Assembly: GCF_027580225.2 (NCBI RefSeq)
Contig: NC_073358.2
Coordinates: 13,250,001-13,314,000, forward strand
Reading direction: 5' to 3'
Source of the DNA: Misgurnus anguillicaudatus
Lineage: Eukaryota > Chordata > Actinopteri > Cypriniformes > Cobitidae
Length of the DNA: 64,000 nucleotides
The notes beneath the pieces are model-generated. The model searched no databases. It was not told the DNA's origin and was given only the letters and a program-made list of their open reading frames with translations. Of the stretch, positions 49,001-52,825 are shown one piece after another. Within the stretch, counting starts at the first letter, position 1. Each line of letters begins with the position of its first letter. Position numbers and translations under genes: made by a program.

Positions 49001-49432
49001 ATTGGATGTGAATACCCTCCAAATAAAACTGAGAGTGGACTTCAAGCCCATACTCACTATATTTCTGCAACTGGAACAAACCTTGGCAAACAGCCAAAAC
49101 AACAAAAAATGTGCTTCTGTTCCAAAATTTACGGAGATGTATATGTGGGGGGTATTCAAACCTCTCCTCAGCCTGATTGTGTTCGTTTTGTGCAACATGA
49201 ATTAGTCCTTTAAGCGTGAGACCCTCCACAAATCCTGGGTGAGAGCTCAGCAGCTCCAAAGAAACCTGCAAGAAGTTATTTTACATATGTTTATGAAGAT
49301 GTTTTACATAAAAATCCCCACAAAGATAAATGTGGTTATAATGATGGAGAAGTTTTCACCTGAAATGCTTCCTCACGATAATCTTTTTGCAGAAGAGCTC
49401 TTCCTTGTAAAGCTAAAAGCACTGGGTCCTTA
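7919..49432 (-). CDS. skic3: skic3 (ttc37), Ski complex TPR scaffold, internal 16 exons
   Basis: The protein is the tetratricopeptide-repeat subunit of the Ski complex (with the helicase SKIC2 and the WD protein SKIC8), which threads mRNA into the cytoplasmic exosome for 3'-to-5' decay; loss in humans causes trichohepatoenteric syndrome (family knowledge). Seen here: 16 minus-strand segments whose joined reading frame stays open with correct phase at every junction, and whose peptides match the vertebrate protein in order, for example [35 protein letters not shown] and [22 protein letters not shown]-type helical pairs recur (W-x2-LG-x2-Y patterns). The part present is roughly the middle 40 percent; the start codon and N-terminal TPRs should lie past 64000 and the C-terminal TPRs off the left end. 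No lesion was seen in any exon, so the gene looks functional. Four large introns are filled with mobile elements. Confidence 0.95.
8165..8306 (-). CDS. skic3: skic3 exon o
   Basis: Starts [20 protein letters not shown] and continues [20 protein letters not shown] to KYT. The AYWVCxTLxDKSNRxxxLYxYNIxQMNA block is diagnostic. The acceptor is gatgtcag and the donor gtatga. It ends with one base that exon p turns into an E codon. Confidence 0.97.
8382..8456 (-). CDS. skic3: skic3 exon n
   Basis: Twenty-five whole codons beginning [20 protein letters not shown] and ending ELSTH. The [20 protein letters not shown] string is nearly invariant in vertebrates, as I recall the human protein. The acceptor is tttcacag and the donor gtagga. 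Confidence 0.97.
8557..8625 (-). CDS. skic3: skic3 exon m
   Basis: Twenty-three whole codons reading [20 protein letters not shown] and then IGQ. The acceptor is tatttag and the donor gtacaa. Matches the HEAFKxAQSL-x-CWIGQ block of the family. Confidence 0.93.
8720..8776 (-). CDS. skic3: skic3 exon l
   Basis: Nineteen whole codons, [19 protein letters not shown], matching the AWxNLGxLYLxxxNIE helix. The acceptor is ttttcag and the donor gtaaca. Phase 0 on both sides. Confidence 0.93.
8856..8917 (-). CDS. skic3: skic3 exon k
   Basis: Encodes [20 protein letters not shown] after a split G codon. The acceptor is attgtag and the donor gtaagtg. It corresponds to the ALAQHxFIKS helix of the family. 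Confidence 0.92.
9220..9298 (-). CDS. skic3: skic3 exon j
   Basis: Encodes [20 protein letters not shown] and then VVALTK plus one base of a G codon. The acceptor is tctgacag and the donor gtagat. The DSxNHxYWNxLGVVA block is family-typical. An 84-base intron precedes it. Confidence 0.93.
9383..9524 (-). CDS. skic3: skic3 exon i
   Basis: Encodes [20 protein letters not shown] and then [27 protein letters not shown]. The CYGRALKL-x-WCDLG-x-NYY pattern of the family is preserved. The acceptor is tttcttag; the first base completes an R codon from exon h across the 14.4-kb intron. The donor gtacat follows a whole codon. Confidence 0.95.
9525..10742. other. Start of the 14.4-kb skic3 intron, repeat remnants
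   Basis: No exon. A block from 9824 (ggcctgtattcatgaaaaatctta) to about 9990 resembles fish MITE ends, and another block beginning 11870 (cccgcattcagaaaac) looks like a relative. 10185-10240 (aggggcgtcgatctgggtagg) resembles a hAT-type end also seen near 53855. Otherwise AT-rich and featureless. Confidence 0.4.
10743..11272. mobile_element. Fold-back element copy B, right arm truncated
   Basis: Starts ttaaaggaatagtctactc. The left arm (10743-11095) is complete; the right arm (about 11130-11272) is its reverse complement but stops at aataggaaaa. The central loop is around ctccctctcataatagg. This copy serves as the reference for spotting the changes in the copy at 54349. It lies antisense or sense indifferently in a skic3 intron, since it is a palindrome. 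Confidence 0.85.
11273..12171. other. Intronic DNA, no gene recognised
   Basis: AT-rich sequence with a MITE-like segment at about 11870-12010 (tctta and taaga motifs facing each other). Nothing coding. Confidence 0.35.
12203..12524. mobile_element. Nested TTAA-target MITE inside a terminal repeat
   Basis: Termini aggagcatttcacccatag and its near-inverse ctatag...catgggtgaagtgtccct, flanked by TTAA on each side. The uninterrupted sequence in the opposite TIR of the host element contains a single TTAA at the same point, which confirms the TTAA duplication (piggyBac or Kolobok-like). Confidence 0.75.
12558..13245. mobile_element. Fold-back segment with about 240-bp arms
   Basis: Left arm 12558-12800 (gaacggttttgactgaaatt onward) is repeated inverted at 13007-13245 with about 10 percent divergence of mixed type. 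The 200-bp centre has no recognisable coding sequence. The 145-codon minus-strand frame across it is an accident of the palindrome. Confidence 0.75.
13567..13712. repeat. Long imperfect hairpin
   Basis: 13567-13622 (agcaataaggtactcgaggc onward, including gtgaataagtaacggctgaa) pairs with 13660-13712 over about 50 bases, with a GC-rich loop containing cttcgcgtcgtgcc. Flanks hold inverted accgttttat motifs at 13250 and 13553, so it may be the end structure of a small element. Confidence 0.65.
13771..14584. other. Intronic DNA, no gene recognised
   Basis: AT-rich, no exon, RNA gene or clear element identified. Confidence 0.35.
14585..14775. mobile_element. MITE with ccctgggtcctggagggcc-type termini
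   Basis: The left end ctgggtcctggagggccacc and the right end caccccaggaccaggg form an imperfect inverted repeat about 190 bp apart, with a second inner pair (cccgcagagtc and actccgcagga). This is a widespread short fish MITE style. Boundaries and target duplication are uncertain. Confidence 0.55.
15344..16591. mobile_element. hAT-type element with BED-finger-like remnant, perfect 8-bp TSD
   Basis: Ends TAGGGGTGTCC and GCAGCCCTA, flanked by CACAGCAT on both sides (15336-15343, 16592-16599); the right palindrome arm has the single uninterrupted site at 20771-20778. Inside, 15528-15620 on the plus strand reads [20 protein letters not shown] and then CNAVL, a BED zinc-finger start as in ZBED/hAT transposases. 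It is then broken by another repeat beginning tagggttgctgcggtgacag at 15633. A later frame at about 16320-16370 ([20 protein letters not shown]) may be its continuation. Dead copy. Confidence 0.75.
17127..17339. mobile_element. hAT-type MITE with about 65-bp terminal repeats
   Basis: Starts CAGTGTTTCCCAAGCCTGGT and ends with the inverse GGGTTGGGAAACACTG. The inner sequence agttttagatgtctccttat is mirrored before the right end. Flanks ttataggc and ttataaac match at 6 of 8 positions, consistent with an aged hAT target duplication. Confidence 0.75.
17401..18175. other. Intronic DNA, no gene recognised
   Basis: Unique-looking AT-rich sequence between the palindrome arm and the first CA tract. 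Nothing coding. Confidence 0.35.
18176..18254. repeat. (CA)n microsatellite, about 39 units
   Basis: Uninterrupted CA tract. In the skic3 transcript direction this reads as UG repeats. It marks the left border of the tandem duplication that follows. Confidence 0.97.
18253..20030. repeat. 888-bp tandem duplication bounded by CA tracts
   Basis: From caatcatgtttaacaagact at 18253 the sequence runs to a CA tract at 19096-19142 and then restarts at 19141 with what appears to be the same sequence, to a third CA tract at about 19992-20031. I saw no difference between the two units apart from repeat length. The third tract degrades into gcgcacgca variants up to 20110. Confidence 0.9.
20120..21160. 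repeat. Right arm of the large imperfect palindrome
   Basis: Reverse complement of the broken left arm (15050-17400). It is uninterrupted here, so it shows the ancestral sequence at the two insertion points of the left arm. It contains several copies of a ctataagaaacttttgatgt-like motif that also occurs at 18880, 19770 and 21210, so the palindrome is built from an older repeat. Confidence 0.8.
21161..22330. other. Intronic DNA with repeat remnants, no gene
   Basis: 21161-21290 is one more copy of the ctataagaagcttttgatgt motif family. A gagagagg purine tract lies at 21465-21492. 22340-22400 has a cccctaggggtacgcgtacc palindrome and agaaccactg, resembling a hAT end read from the other strand. 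Confidence 0.4.
22435..22552 (-). mobile_element. LINE reverse-transcriptase fragment
   Basis: The minus strand reads [20 protein letters not shown] and then [15 protein letters not shown], the motif preceding the thumb region in L2/CR1-like fish LINEs (NGLxxGIxxxxIxKLQxIQNxAARVL). Only about 40 codons survive. Confidence 0.6.
22640..22740 (+). mobile_element. Tc1-like fragment
   Basis: The ggcaagaaaaaggatgtgaa and ttttctacagtgatttgcca motifs recur at 58030-58100, where they follow cagtggcaagaaaaagtatg. These resemble the ends of a fish Tc1-like element. Only the terminal part is present. Confidence 0.5.
22790..23390 (+). mobile_element. LINE 3' end (L2/CR1-like), degraded
   Basis: Plus-strand frames include [20 protein letters not shown] followed by a stop, and [20 protein letters not shown], which match the C-terminal end of fish L2-like ORF2 proteins. 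The terminal 3' sequence tgaaaggcgctataaaaaat with repeated att after it is the family's usual tail. It has stops and frameshifts, so it is a dead 5'-truncated copy. Confidence 0.65.
23787..23875. repeat. (CA)n microsatellite next to a skic3 splice donor
   Basis: About 44 CA units. In the skic3 transcript it is a (UG)n tract whose first UG lies nine bases after exon h. Long UG tracts are bound by TDP-43 and CELF proteins (established), and their position near a 5' splice site can influence exon use. Confidence 0.95.
23883..24065 (-). CDS. skic3: skic3 exon h, followed by a (GT)n tract at the donor
   Basis: Encodes [20 protein letters not shown], then [20 protein letters not shown] and a tail ending QLLTLGE. 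SCLWKL-x-GDACT is a conserved block of the family. The donor reads gtaaatag and is immediately followed by about 44 GT dinucleotides in the transcript (CA on the plus strand, 23787-23875). The intron beyond is 14.4 kb. Confidence 0.94.
24163..24265 (-). CDS. skic3: skic3 exon g
   Basis: Encodes [20 protein letters not shown] and then [13 protein letters not shown]. The acceptor ttcttag and donor gtaggc are present and the phase fits on both sides. The GLGEC start follows the family's ALKGLGEC motif created across the junction with exon f. Confidence 0.92.
24619..24869 (-). CDS. skic3: skic3 exon f (two TPRs)
   Basis: Encodes [20 protein letters not shown] and continues through [20 protein letters not shown] to EDYVPALK. 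It contains two clear TPR units with the W-x2-LG-x2-Y and A-x3-F-x-KA spacing. Enters with one base that completes a D codon, leaves with one base of the next codon; donor gtctgt. Confidence 0.96.
24870..26125. repeat. Intron with GGTGGCGCTA-family repeat fragment
   Basis: 24950-25000 reads aaagttgcaagcagcaatta, the same kind of start as at 62867, and actaggtggcgctacaacag at 25389 is the family's signature. No exon. 25700-26100 is another AT-rich repeat-like stretch. Confidence 0.5.
26126..26803. mobile_element. Probable TIR element with ttcacacatacag ends
   Basis: Left end ttcacacatacagtctttac with repeats of tttactggtaa; right end inverted (ttactggtaaaaag...gcatgtgtgaa). The interior is CpG-rich. 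Exact ends and target site are not determined. Confidence 0.5.
27568..28008. mobile_element. TTAA-flanked MITE close to skic3 exon e
   Basis: Termini aggggacatattatgaaaat and its inverse tctcatattatgtcccct, with TTAA on each side (27564-27567, 28009-28012). It is 441 bp, no ORF. It ends 20 bases from the exon e donor. Confidence 0.85.
28033..28157 (-). CDS. skic3: skic3 exon e
   Basis: Encodes [20 protein letters not shown] and then [22 protein letters not shown]. The WAWLRRGL block is characteristic of the family. The donor is gtaagtg at 28032. A TTAA-type MITE ends only 20 bases beyond the exon, inside the intron. Confidence 0.95.
28158..29134. other. Intron between exons d and e, repeat-rich, no gene
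   Basis: 28205-28545 contains an inverted arrangement (tccacaataaatcacttgcg... and ...cgatttattgtgcagcccta), probably a hAT-type MITE ending gccctaga. The remainder is unremarkable AT-rich DNA. Confidence 0.5.
29139..29375. mobile_element. TTAA-flanked MITE
   Basis: aggcggagtccacaatgttt at the left and aaacatcgtggactccgcct at the right, with TTAA duplications at 29135-29138 and 29376-29379. 237 bp, non-coding. Confidence 0.85.
29616..30008. mobile_element. TTAA-flanked MITE
   Basis: Termini agcccggaatacactgcacg and its inverse gcgcagtgtatcccgggct, with TTAA at 29612-29615 and 30009-30012. 393 bp, non-coding. Confidence 0.85.
30327..32191. mobile_element. Element with ggctgaatctgaaaccgcat ends
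   Basis: Left end ggctgaatctgaaaccgcat at 30327 and an inverted end gtatacgatttcagattcag finishing at 32191; the right end is repeated at 32676 by the 485-bp duplication. A hAT element is inserted at 31028-31760. Target duplication unclear, so the outer boundaries are provisional. Confidence 0.6.
31028..31760. mobile_element. hAT-type element
   Basis: Ends TAGAGCTGTAATC and its inverse GATCTTCAGCTCTA. Flanks ccatacat (31020-31027) and caatacat (31761-31768) match at 7 of 8, as expected for a hAT duplication. The interior repeats a gcccgaacctga motif near each end. No transposase. Confidence 0.8.
31902..32871. repeat. 485-bp tandem duplication
   Basis: Units 31902-32386 and 32387-32871, starting ctcatacaaatgcataggtt, differ at only a handful of positions (for example tacatacggag versus tccatatggag). 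The repeated unit spans the right end of the element at 30327 and its flank, so it arose after that insertion. Confidence 0.92.
33062..33241 (-). CDS. skic3: skic3 exon d
   Basis: Exactly 60 codons, in phase 0 on both sides. Carries the most diagnostic stretch: [20 protein letters not shown] and then [25 protein letters not shown]. The acceptor is gttttcag and the donor gtgagt is a perfect consensus. Confidence 0.97.
33398..33524 (-). CDS. skic3: skic3 exon c
   Basis: Encodes [20 protein letters not shown] and then [22 protein letters not shown]. The conserved YW-x-M-x-EETxxDxxK signature of this protein is recognisable. The acceptor tgtacag and donor gtgaaa flank it. The first base closes the codon left open by exon b, and the exon ends on a whole codon. 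Confidence 0.93.
34912..36537 (-). mobile_element. Tc1-type transposon, full length, long TIRs
   Basis: Begins CAGTATTGTTCAAAATAATA and ends with the inverse, flanked by TA on each side (34910-34911, 36538-36539), the Tc1/mariner target. The inverted repeats extend about 200 bp (34912-35118 and 36325-36537), as in the IR/DR group. It carries one transposase gene on the minus strand and is inserted within the hAT at 33612-37732. Confidence 0.93.
35207..36200 (-). pseudogene. Tc1 transposase, DD34E, two lesions
   Basis: Starts at [20 protein letters not shown] (36200) with the N-terminal paired-like helix-turn-helix region, then a second DNA-binding half with [13 protein letters not shown]. 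The catalytic residues are WTDESK, then [10 protein letters not shown], then [12 protein letters not shown], with 34 residues between the second D and the E, as in Tc1. The reading frame slips once in an A run near 35856-35861. One in-frame TAG lies at 35537-35539, just upstream of MPLKWLFQQ. Otherwise it keeps the family length (about 330-340 residues), so the copy was recently active. Confidence 0.9.
37733..38279 (+). mobile_element. Tc1-like terminal fragment and flank
   Basis: 37738-38060 resembles the end and inner untranslated part of another fish Tc1-like element (cagtcacccccataaatatt and ggagctgataccaggtgtgg). A related fragment is at 48690-48960 (cccattacttttggcctttt). No transposase seen. 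Confidence 0.45.
38363..38820. mobile_element. TTAA-flanked MITE
   Basis: Left end agggaaaccaggcaagtctg, right end inverted (gctgccttgtgtccctt), with TTAA at 38359-38362 and 38821-38824. Sister copies of the host repeat read gagtatttaaaag without interruption, confirming the insertion point. Confidence 0.75.
39911..40125. mobile_element. hAT-type MITE with perfect 8-bp TSD
   Basis: Begins CAGGGGTTTTCAAACCTGTC and ends with the inverse, flanked by TGTTAAGG on both sides (39903-39910, 40126-40133). It is inserted in the gcatgttaaggcacc stretch of the GGTGGCGCTA family. 215 bp, no ORF. Confidence 0.85.
40171..40648. repeat. Tandem array of about six 75-100-bp hairpin units
   Basis: Each unit follows gagcaaaaacaatagggctt, cgcacctttcggtgc, a gcaggccattctggcctgc palindrome and gtgctcgggccctaataa. 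Copies begin near 40176, 40252, 40312, 40388, 40490 and 40572. Unit lengths vary by deletion of parts of the palindrome. The minus-strand frames that look like repeated KVRSPIVFA peptides are products of the repetition. Confidence 0.8.
40649..41301. other. Intronic DNA, no gene recognised
   Basis: No exon or element identified. Ends in the catg target site of the LTR element that begins at 41302. Confidence 0.35.
41302..41828 (+). repeat. 5' LTR of copy 1
   Basis: 527 bp, TG...CA. It has an aataaag polyadenylation signal near 41778 and the R-U5 stretch tccaagtctcctggtcttcg that is shared with copy 2. Compared with its 3' partner it lacks about 50 bp (the gaccattgggtagggtacca region) and has a small extra segment near 41366-41380. 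Confidence 0.9.
42018..42378 (+). repeat. Leader array of 32-bp stem-loop repeats, about 11 units
   Basis: Each unit is ggttatcctctgttcagcca plus gagaag and a variable spacer. CTCTG and CAGAG in every unit can pair, with loops such as TTCAGC, TTAAGC and TTTAGG. The period is mostly 32 bases, so the open frame across it shows the same DNA in three frames in turn; it is not a protein gene. Copy 2 has a shorter related array. Confidence 0.9.
42527..43910 (+). pseudogene. gag pseudogene of copy 1
   Basis: Same layout as the intact gag in copy 2: start [20 protein letters not shown] at 42527, capsid-type region with [20 protein letters not shown] and [13 protein letters not shown] major homology region, and a CCHC knuckle ([14 protein letters not shown], about 43737-43778). 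It is broken by an in-frame TGA near 42702, at the position of a tryptophan codon in copy 2, and by a frameshift near 43611 just after [11 protein letters not shown]. The longest open segment is 42755-43618. Confidence 0.88.
44984..45554 (+). repeat. 3' LTR of copy 1
   Basis: 571 bp, starting TGTAGGATTA after a caaagggggaac tract and ending tttacgaca before CATG. Several indels relative to the 5' LTR show that copy 1 is old compared with copy 2. Confidence 0.9.
45559..46091. other. Intronic DNA between copy 1 and a hAT element
   Basis: No gene or element recognised; it continues the DNA interrupted by copy 1. Confidence 0.35.
46092..48230. mobile_element. hAT-type element, 2.1 kb, perfect TSD
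   Basis: Ends CAATGTTCCCTCTAAG and AGGGAACATTG, flanked by GTTATCAG on both sides (46084-46091, 48231-48238). No transposase was recognised. It contains a TTAA element at 47301-47826. A GC-rich gcgcgcgcggccgcgc stretch lies close to the left end. Confidence 0.85.
47301..47826. mobile_element. Nested TTAA-flanked MITE
   Basis: ctcattcaccgccattgacg at the left, inverted as ggctggcggtgaatgag at the right, with TTAA at 47297-47300 and 47827-47830. It sits inside the hAT at 46092-48230 and is non-coding. Confidence 0.8.
48239..49161. other. Intron sequence with Tc1-like remnant
   Basis: 48690-48960 resembles the inner part and end of a Tc1-like element (gtttgggttcacagccacag type and cccattacttttggcc). 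No exon was found between the hAT and exon b. Confidence 0.4.
49162..49265 (-). CDS. skic3: skic3 exon b
   Basis: Encodes [20 protein letters not shown] and then [14 protein letters not shown]. The acceptor is cttgcag and the donor gtttga starts at 49161. It ends two bases into a codon, completed by the first base of exon c 15.6 kb away. The peptide matches the helix pair before the linker that leads to the GHYYRD region of the protein. Confidence 0.9.
49360..49432 (-). CDS. skic3: skic3 exon a (most 5' exon in window)
   Basis: Encodes [20 protein letters not shown] followed by EAFQ. The acceptor is tgtcag at 49438-49433 and the donor gtgaaa starts at 49359. The exon begins with one base that completes a codon from an unseen upstream exon and ends on a complete codon. 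A 94-base intron separates it from the next exon. The upstream exon was not found between 49433 and 64000. Confidence 0.85.
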
Positions 49433-49470
49433 CTGACATTTGAAATCTAAAATTAGAGAAATAAATTAAG

Positions 49471-49479
<9 letters not shown>

Positions 49480-49558
<79 letters not shown>

Positions 49559-49590
49559 CATATACACACACACATATATATATATCACAT

Positions 49591-49625
<35 letters not shown>

Positions 49626-49705
49626 CACATATACATATACATATATAAATACATACATACATACATACATACATACACACATACACACATACACATATAT
49701 ATCGT
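49480..49705. repeat. (TA)n and CA/ACAT microsatellite cluster
   Basis: TA tract about 49480-49553, then mixed acac and atac repeats to about 49700. The poly-YI and poly-VC frames across it are repeat artefacts. Confidence 0.95.
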
Positions 49706-49988
49706 CGCTGCCCGATGAAACTCACGTATGTCCAAAACAGTTACTTTTCAAAAAGTGAAAAAAAAACACCGTATATCAAAAGCAGTTGGATGTAGCGTTG
49801 TCATACTTGGTACGGCATATTTACATGTAACCATATTCTTGCCAGTGTAATGATATAATCCACATTTGACCAAAATTGAGTTTAAATGGACATGCGTGCA
49901 TATTTTACAGTAACTGTGAGGGATACGCGTTCTTCCGATCATTAATTAGAATGGCCAAGTCGCGTTTCGTATTGACAGATGAATACGC

Positions 49989-50466
49989 TGTTGAAATATA
50001 ATTTGAATTATTATCATATGTATCTGTTCACCTAAATATGAAAGAAACAGCAAGTTAATGAAAGCTATTTAGCTGGAATGCATGCCTTTATTTCAATAGG
50101 GCATATTGACCATTTGTTATCTACTCAAGGGGGGATGATCTGGGATGCGTTTACACAGACCCCCTTCCTGCTGTAATGGTTATCTGACCAAAGGGGGATG
50201 ATCAGGAATGTGTTTTACAGCTGTCCTTTCTTGCCTGACTGTAACCTCTCTTTCATGTTTATATTGTAATCTAAAGGCTTTGTTTCAATCTGAAGGGACT
50301 GCCCCCTTCGAATGGCTTTAAATGTAATGCATGTATACCCAAAGTCAGACTTGGTTACTGCAGCACCCCGAGCTCTATGCTCTGATTCCAAGAACGCTTT
50401 CTGCAATAAAGACTACTGCTCGAGGAAATCCAAGTCTCCTGGTCTTCGCTAAAAAAGTTTCCAACA
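49989..50466 (+). repeat. 5' LTR of copy 2
   Basis: Starts TGTTGAAATATAATTTG and ends TCCAACA. U3 carries a twice-repeated aagggggatgatcnggnatg unit, a likely enhancer repeat. An aataaag signal lies at about 50405 and the R-U5 block tccaagtctcctggtcttcg is shared with copy 1, although U3 is unrelated. Confidence 0.93.
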
Positions 50467-50468
50467 GA

Positions 50469-50484
50469 TGGTGCCGTGACCCGG
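50469..50484 (+). promoter_or_regulatory. Primer-binding site, tRNA-His type
   Basis: tggtgccgtgacccgg follows the LTR after two bases. It complements the 3' end of animal tRNA-His (..CCGAGTCACGGCACCA, from memory) at 15 of 16 positions. Copy 1 has tggtgtcgcgatccgg here, three differences from copy 2. Confidence 0.75.
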
Positions 50485-50556
50485 ATAGAGCTTCTCATTT
50501 CACCAAATATCTACAAACATCACTCCAGACTGATTTTTTCAGCTCAACTTTAATTT

Positions 50557-50563
50557 GGTGAGT
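50557..50563 (+). promoter_or_regulatory. Leader splice donor
   Basis: TTTG/GTGAGT in the untranslated leader; the same site is at 41921 in copy 1. With the acceptor at 52824 it would make a spliced RNA lacking gag, as retroviruses do for env. Confidence 0.6.
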
Positions 50564-50649
50564 GTCACTCTATCAAAAGAACCTCTACAGACCAGTACAT
50601 GTGGTGAAGTGTTAACAAACAGCTGCAGGGTTCTGTTAACAAATGTTGG

Positions 50650-50805
50650 TTTACCCTCTGTTTAGGCAGAGAAGAATTTGTGTTATCCTCTGTTTATCAG
50701 AGAAGAAATTTTGGTTATCCTCTGTTTCAGGCAGAGAAGAAGTTTGGTTATCCTCTGCTTGGTCAGAGAAGAAGCTCGGTGTATCTTTTGTGTATCAGAG
50801 AAGGC
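50650..50805 (+). repeat. Leader stem-loop repeats of copy 2
   Basis: Four clear units with a CTCTG/CAGAG stem and different loops (TTTAGG, TTTAT, TTTCAGG, CTTGGT) at 50656, 50688, 50720 and 50753, plus a decayed fifth near 50784. Spacing is about 32 bases. The stems are kept while the loops vary. Confidence 0.8.
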
Positions 50806-50929
50806 TACAGATGAATAAGAGCAAATAGGTCATCCTCTGTTTAAGAAAAGAATTTGGGCTATCTTCTAATTTGTGGGGGAGATTAACAACAGTGGTTGTC
50901 TGTTAAAAGAAATCCACTTAAAGGTAAAA

Positions 50930-52309
50930 ATGGTTAAAAGGCATCCTAGACTGATTCCCACAACTGAGAAAGGTGGACTTGCAACCCCTTTATGGTCAGA
51001 CAATGAGTTTAGCTTAATCCTGAATAATCACATGGATTCTTTTGTGACAGAATCAGTTAGACAAAATCTAACACAGAAATTTGATATTGATCCCGATAGG
51101 ACGTGGACTCTTGAAGAGTGTAAGAAAGTTTTGGGGGCCTGTGTTAGAAAGAACAACACAAAAGGCATTATCTACTGTTACAGAGAATACAGTTTGGCTT
51201 TAGCTGCTAAGCAAACTGAGTGTATTGCAAAACTAGAGAAGAAAATTCAAGATATGTGTTCTCATGCTATCTCTCCAAATGAGAAGATAGGCCATGACAT
51301 GTCTTCACTAGAAGACAATCAGAAACAACACTCAGATGTCCATCCTGACTTACAGTCTGTTAGACAGAAACACAGTGTTTGTGTTAATCACAGAAATAAT
51401 ACAAGTGAGAAAGCATGTGATTCAGTTAAGGTGTGTGGAGCAAGGAAAAGGGCTCAAAGTGAAAATGTTGGAACTGCATTTCCTTCAATGTCAGTAGTTC
51501 AGCTACAAGATGTAGCTCCAGAAACAATAGATAGACTTGCTGAGAGTTTGCCATCAGCACATGCTAATTTTTCTGAGTTCAGAGGAGCATTGTCCAGAAA
51601 AATTCGTTTGTATGACTTGTCTTTAGCTAACATCATGCAGCTTATGTCACAAATTTTGTCTGAATCAGAATTCAGTACCTTTGAAACTGCTGTTAAAAGT
51701 TATGAGCTACAGGATGCAAATAAAGATGGGTTAAGAGAAGGAGTGTTAGCCATACTGAGGGACATTGTTGGACCAAAGGTTGATTGGACTAAGATCACTA
51801 GTTGTGTGCAAAGAAAGAATGAAACTGTGAGTGAATACACAGAAAGGTTTTGTCAGTCAGCTGGAGCATACAGTGGGATAGCAAATAATCCTGAAGATGC
51901 ATTAGACGATAAGGGACCACTAGTCCGTTCATGGTTTGATGGCCTTTCATCTGAATACAGAAATGCTCTGCCCTTCCTAGACCTAACATGGTCTAATTCA
52001 ACTCTAAGAGGCAATTTGGACAGATTAACCATATGGGAACGAGATTCTGATGTTAAGACAAATGTCAAAATAGCAGCAGCATTGCTGAATAAGGCTAACA
52101 AAGAAAGTGGGCCAAATAAATGTCTTAGGAGGGAAATCAAATGTCACTACTGCGGGAAGCAAGGGCATTATATAAAAGAGTGTAGGAGAGGCAAAAAGAT
52201 ACTTGGAGAAATTAACAGTGTTTCTCAGCTCTTACAGAGCCTGCTTACAGTACTGAAGCAGCCCCTCTCGTCTACAGCTAATCTGTGGGGCAACTTGCTA
52301 AGGGTCTAA
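50930..52309 (+). CDS. gag: gag polyprotein, intact, of LTR copy 2
   Basis: 459 residues. I chose the ATG at 50930 because the same start (MVKRH) is conserved in copy 1; the frame is open upstream to an ATG at 50873 that copy 1 lacks. A basic N-terminus is followed by a mid-protein capsid-like segment with LREGVLAILRDIVGPKVDWT and a major-homology-like ETVSEYTERFCQ, then a single CCHC zinc knuckle ([14 protein letters not shown]) followed by basic RRGKK. It ends 50 residues after the knuckle without a protease. Gag forms the particle and packages RNA. With no pol, this element would need reverse transcriptase from another element. Exact retroviral genus unknown; it could equally be called an ERV-derived gag-only element. 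Confidence 0.88.
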   Translation: MVKRHPRLIPTTEKGGLATPLWSDNEFSLILNNHMDSFVTESVRQNLTQKFDIDPDRTWTLEECKKVLGACVRKNNTKGIIYCYREYSLALAAKQTECIAKLEKKIQDMCSHAISPNEKIGHDMSSLEDNQKQHSDVHPDLQSVRQKHSVCVNHRNNTSEKACDSVKVCGARKRAQSENVGTAFPSMSVVQLQDVAPETIDRLAESLPSAHANFSEFRGALSRKIRLYDLSLANIMQLMSQILSESEFSTFETAVKSYELQDANKDGLREGVLAILRDIVGPKVDWTKITSCVQRKNETVSEYTERFCQSAGAYSGIANNPEDALDDKGPLVRSWFDGLSSEYRNALPFLDLTWSNSTLRGNLDRLTIWERDSDVKTNVKIAAALLNKANKESGPNKCLRREIKCHYCGKQGHYIKECRRGKKILGEINSVSQLLQSLLTVLKQPLSSTANLWGNLLRV

Positions 52310-52655
52310 TCATTAAGGCTGAGAGAGGTTATTGTTGTATTAAATTTTACAAGGATGAAATCTACTATGACTGATGTTTCTTTAGAGGATTTTGTTGTTG
52401 TTGTTTAAGAATTTTTATTTTACAGTTTAAAGGGGGGGATGAGTTTATTTAAAATTTAAGATTTTGATAGTTGATAGGGACAGACTAGGACACACGGACC
52501 AATGAGGAGCCCAGGGCAGAACCGAATGCAATAAGCGTCGGGGGCCAAACCCTGTGGTGAAGATTCCCCTCATAGGTTTTTCCCCTCATGTAGTTCATCC
52601 TCACCTCACCTGGTCCTTAGGTGTCAAACTAAACAGACTATGGTAAAAAAAAACA

Positions 52656-52757
52656 CTATACGATCAATGACATTTTAATGGAAGATTATAAAAATCTATA
52701 CGATCACAATGATGTTAATGCTATACGATCACAAGGAAGTTAAAACTATACGATCAC
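52656..52757 (+). repeat. Four CTATACGATCA(C) iterons
   Basis: Copies at 52656, 52696, 52721 and 52746, separated by 40, 25 and 25 bases. They are absent from copy 1. They lie between gag and the 3' splice acceptor and have no known identity to me. Confidence 0.85.
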
Positions 52758-52804
52758 AAGATGTTCAAATTTAAAATGTTTTGAATGGAATACTGCTCTT
52801 TTGT

Positions 52805-52825
52805 GTCTTTCTGTTTGTGTTGCAG
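52805..52825 (+). promoter_or_regulatory. Strong splice acceptor in the 3' region
   Basis: A pyrimidine-rich stretch ends in tgttgcag. Copy 1 has an equivalent (tttctttctttgtgcag, ending 44510). The downstream exon is non-coding or has only short frames, one of which (from about 52952 to 53284) has no ATG. Confidence 0.55.
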
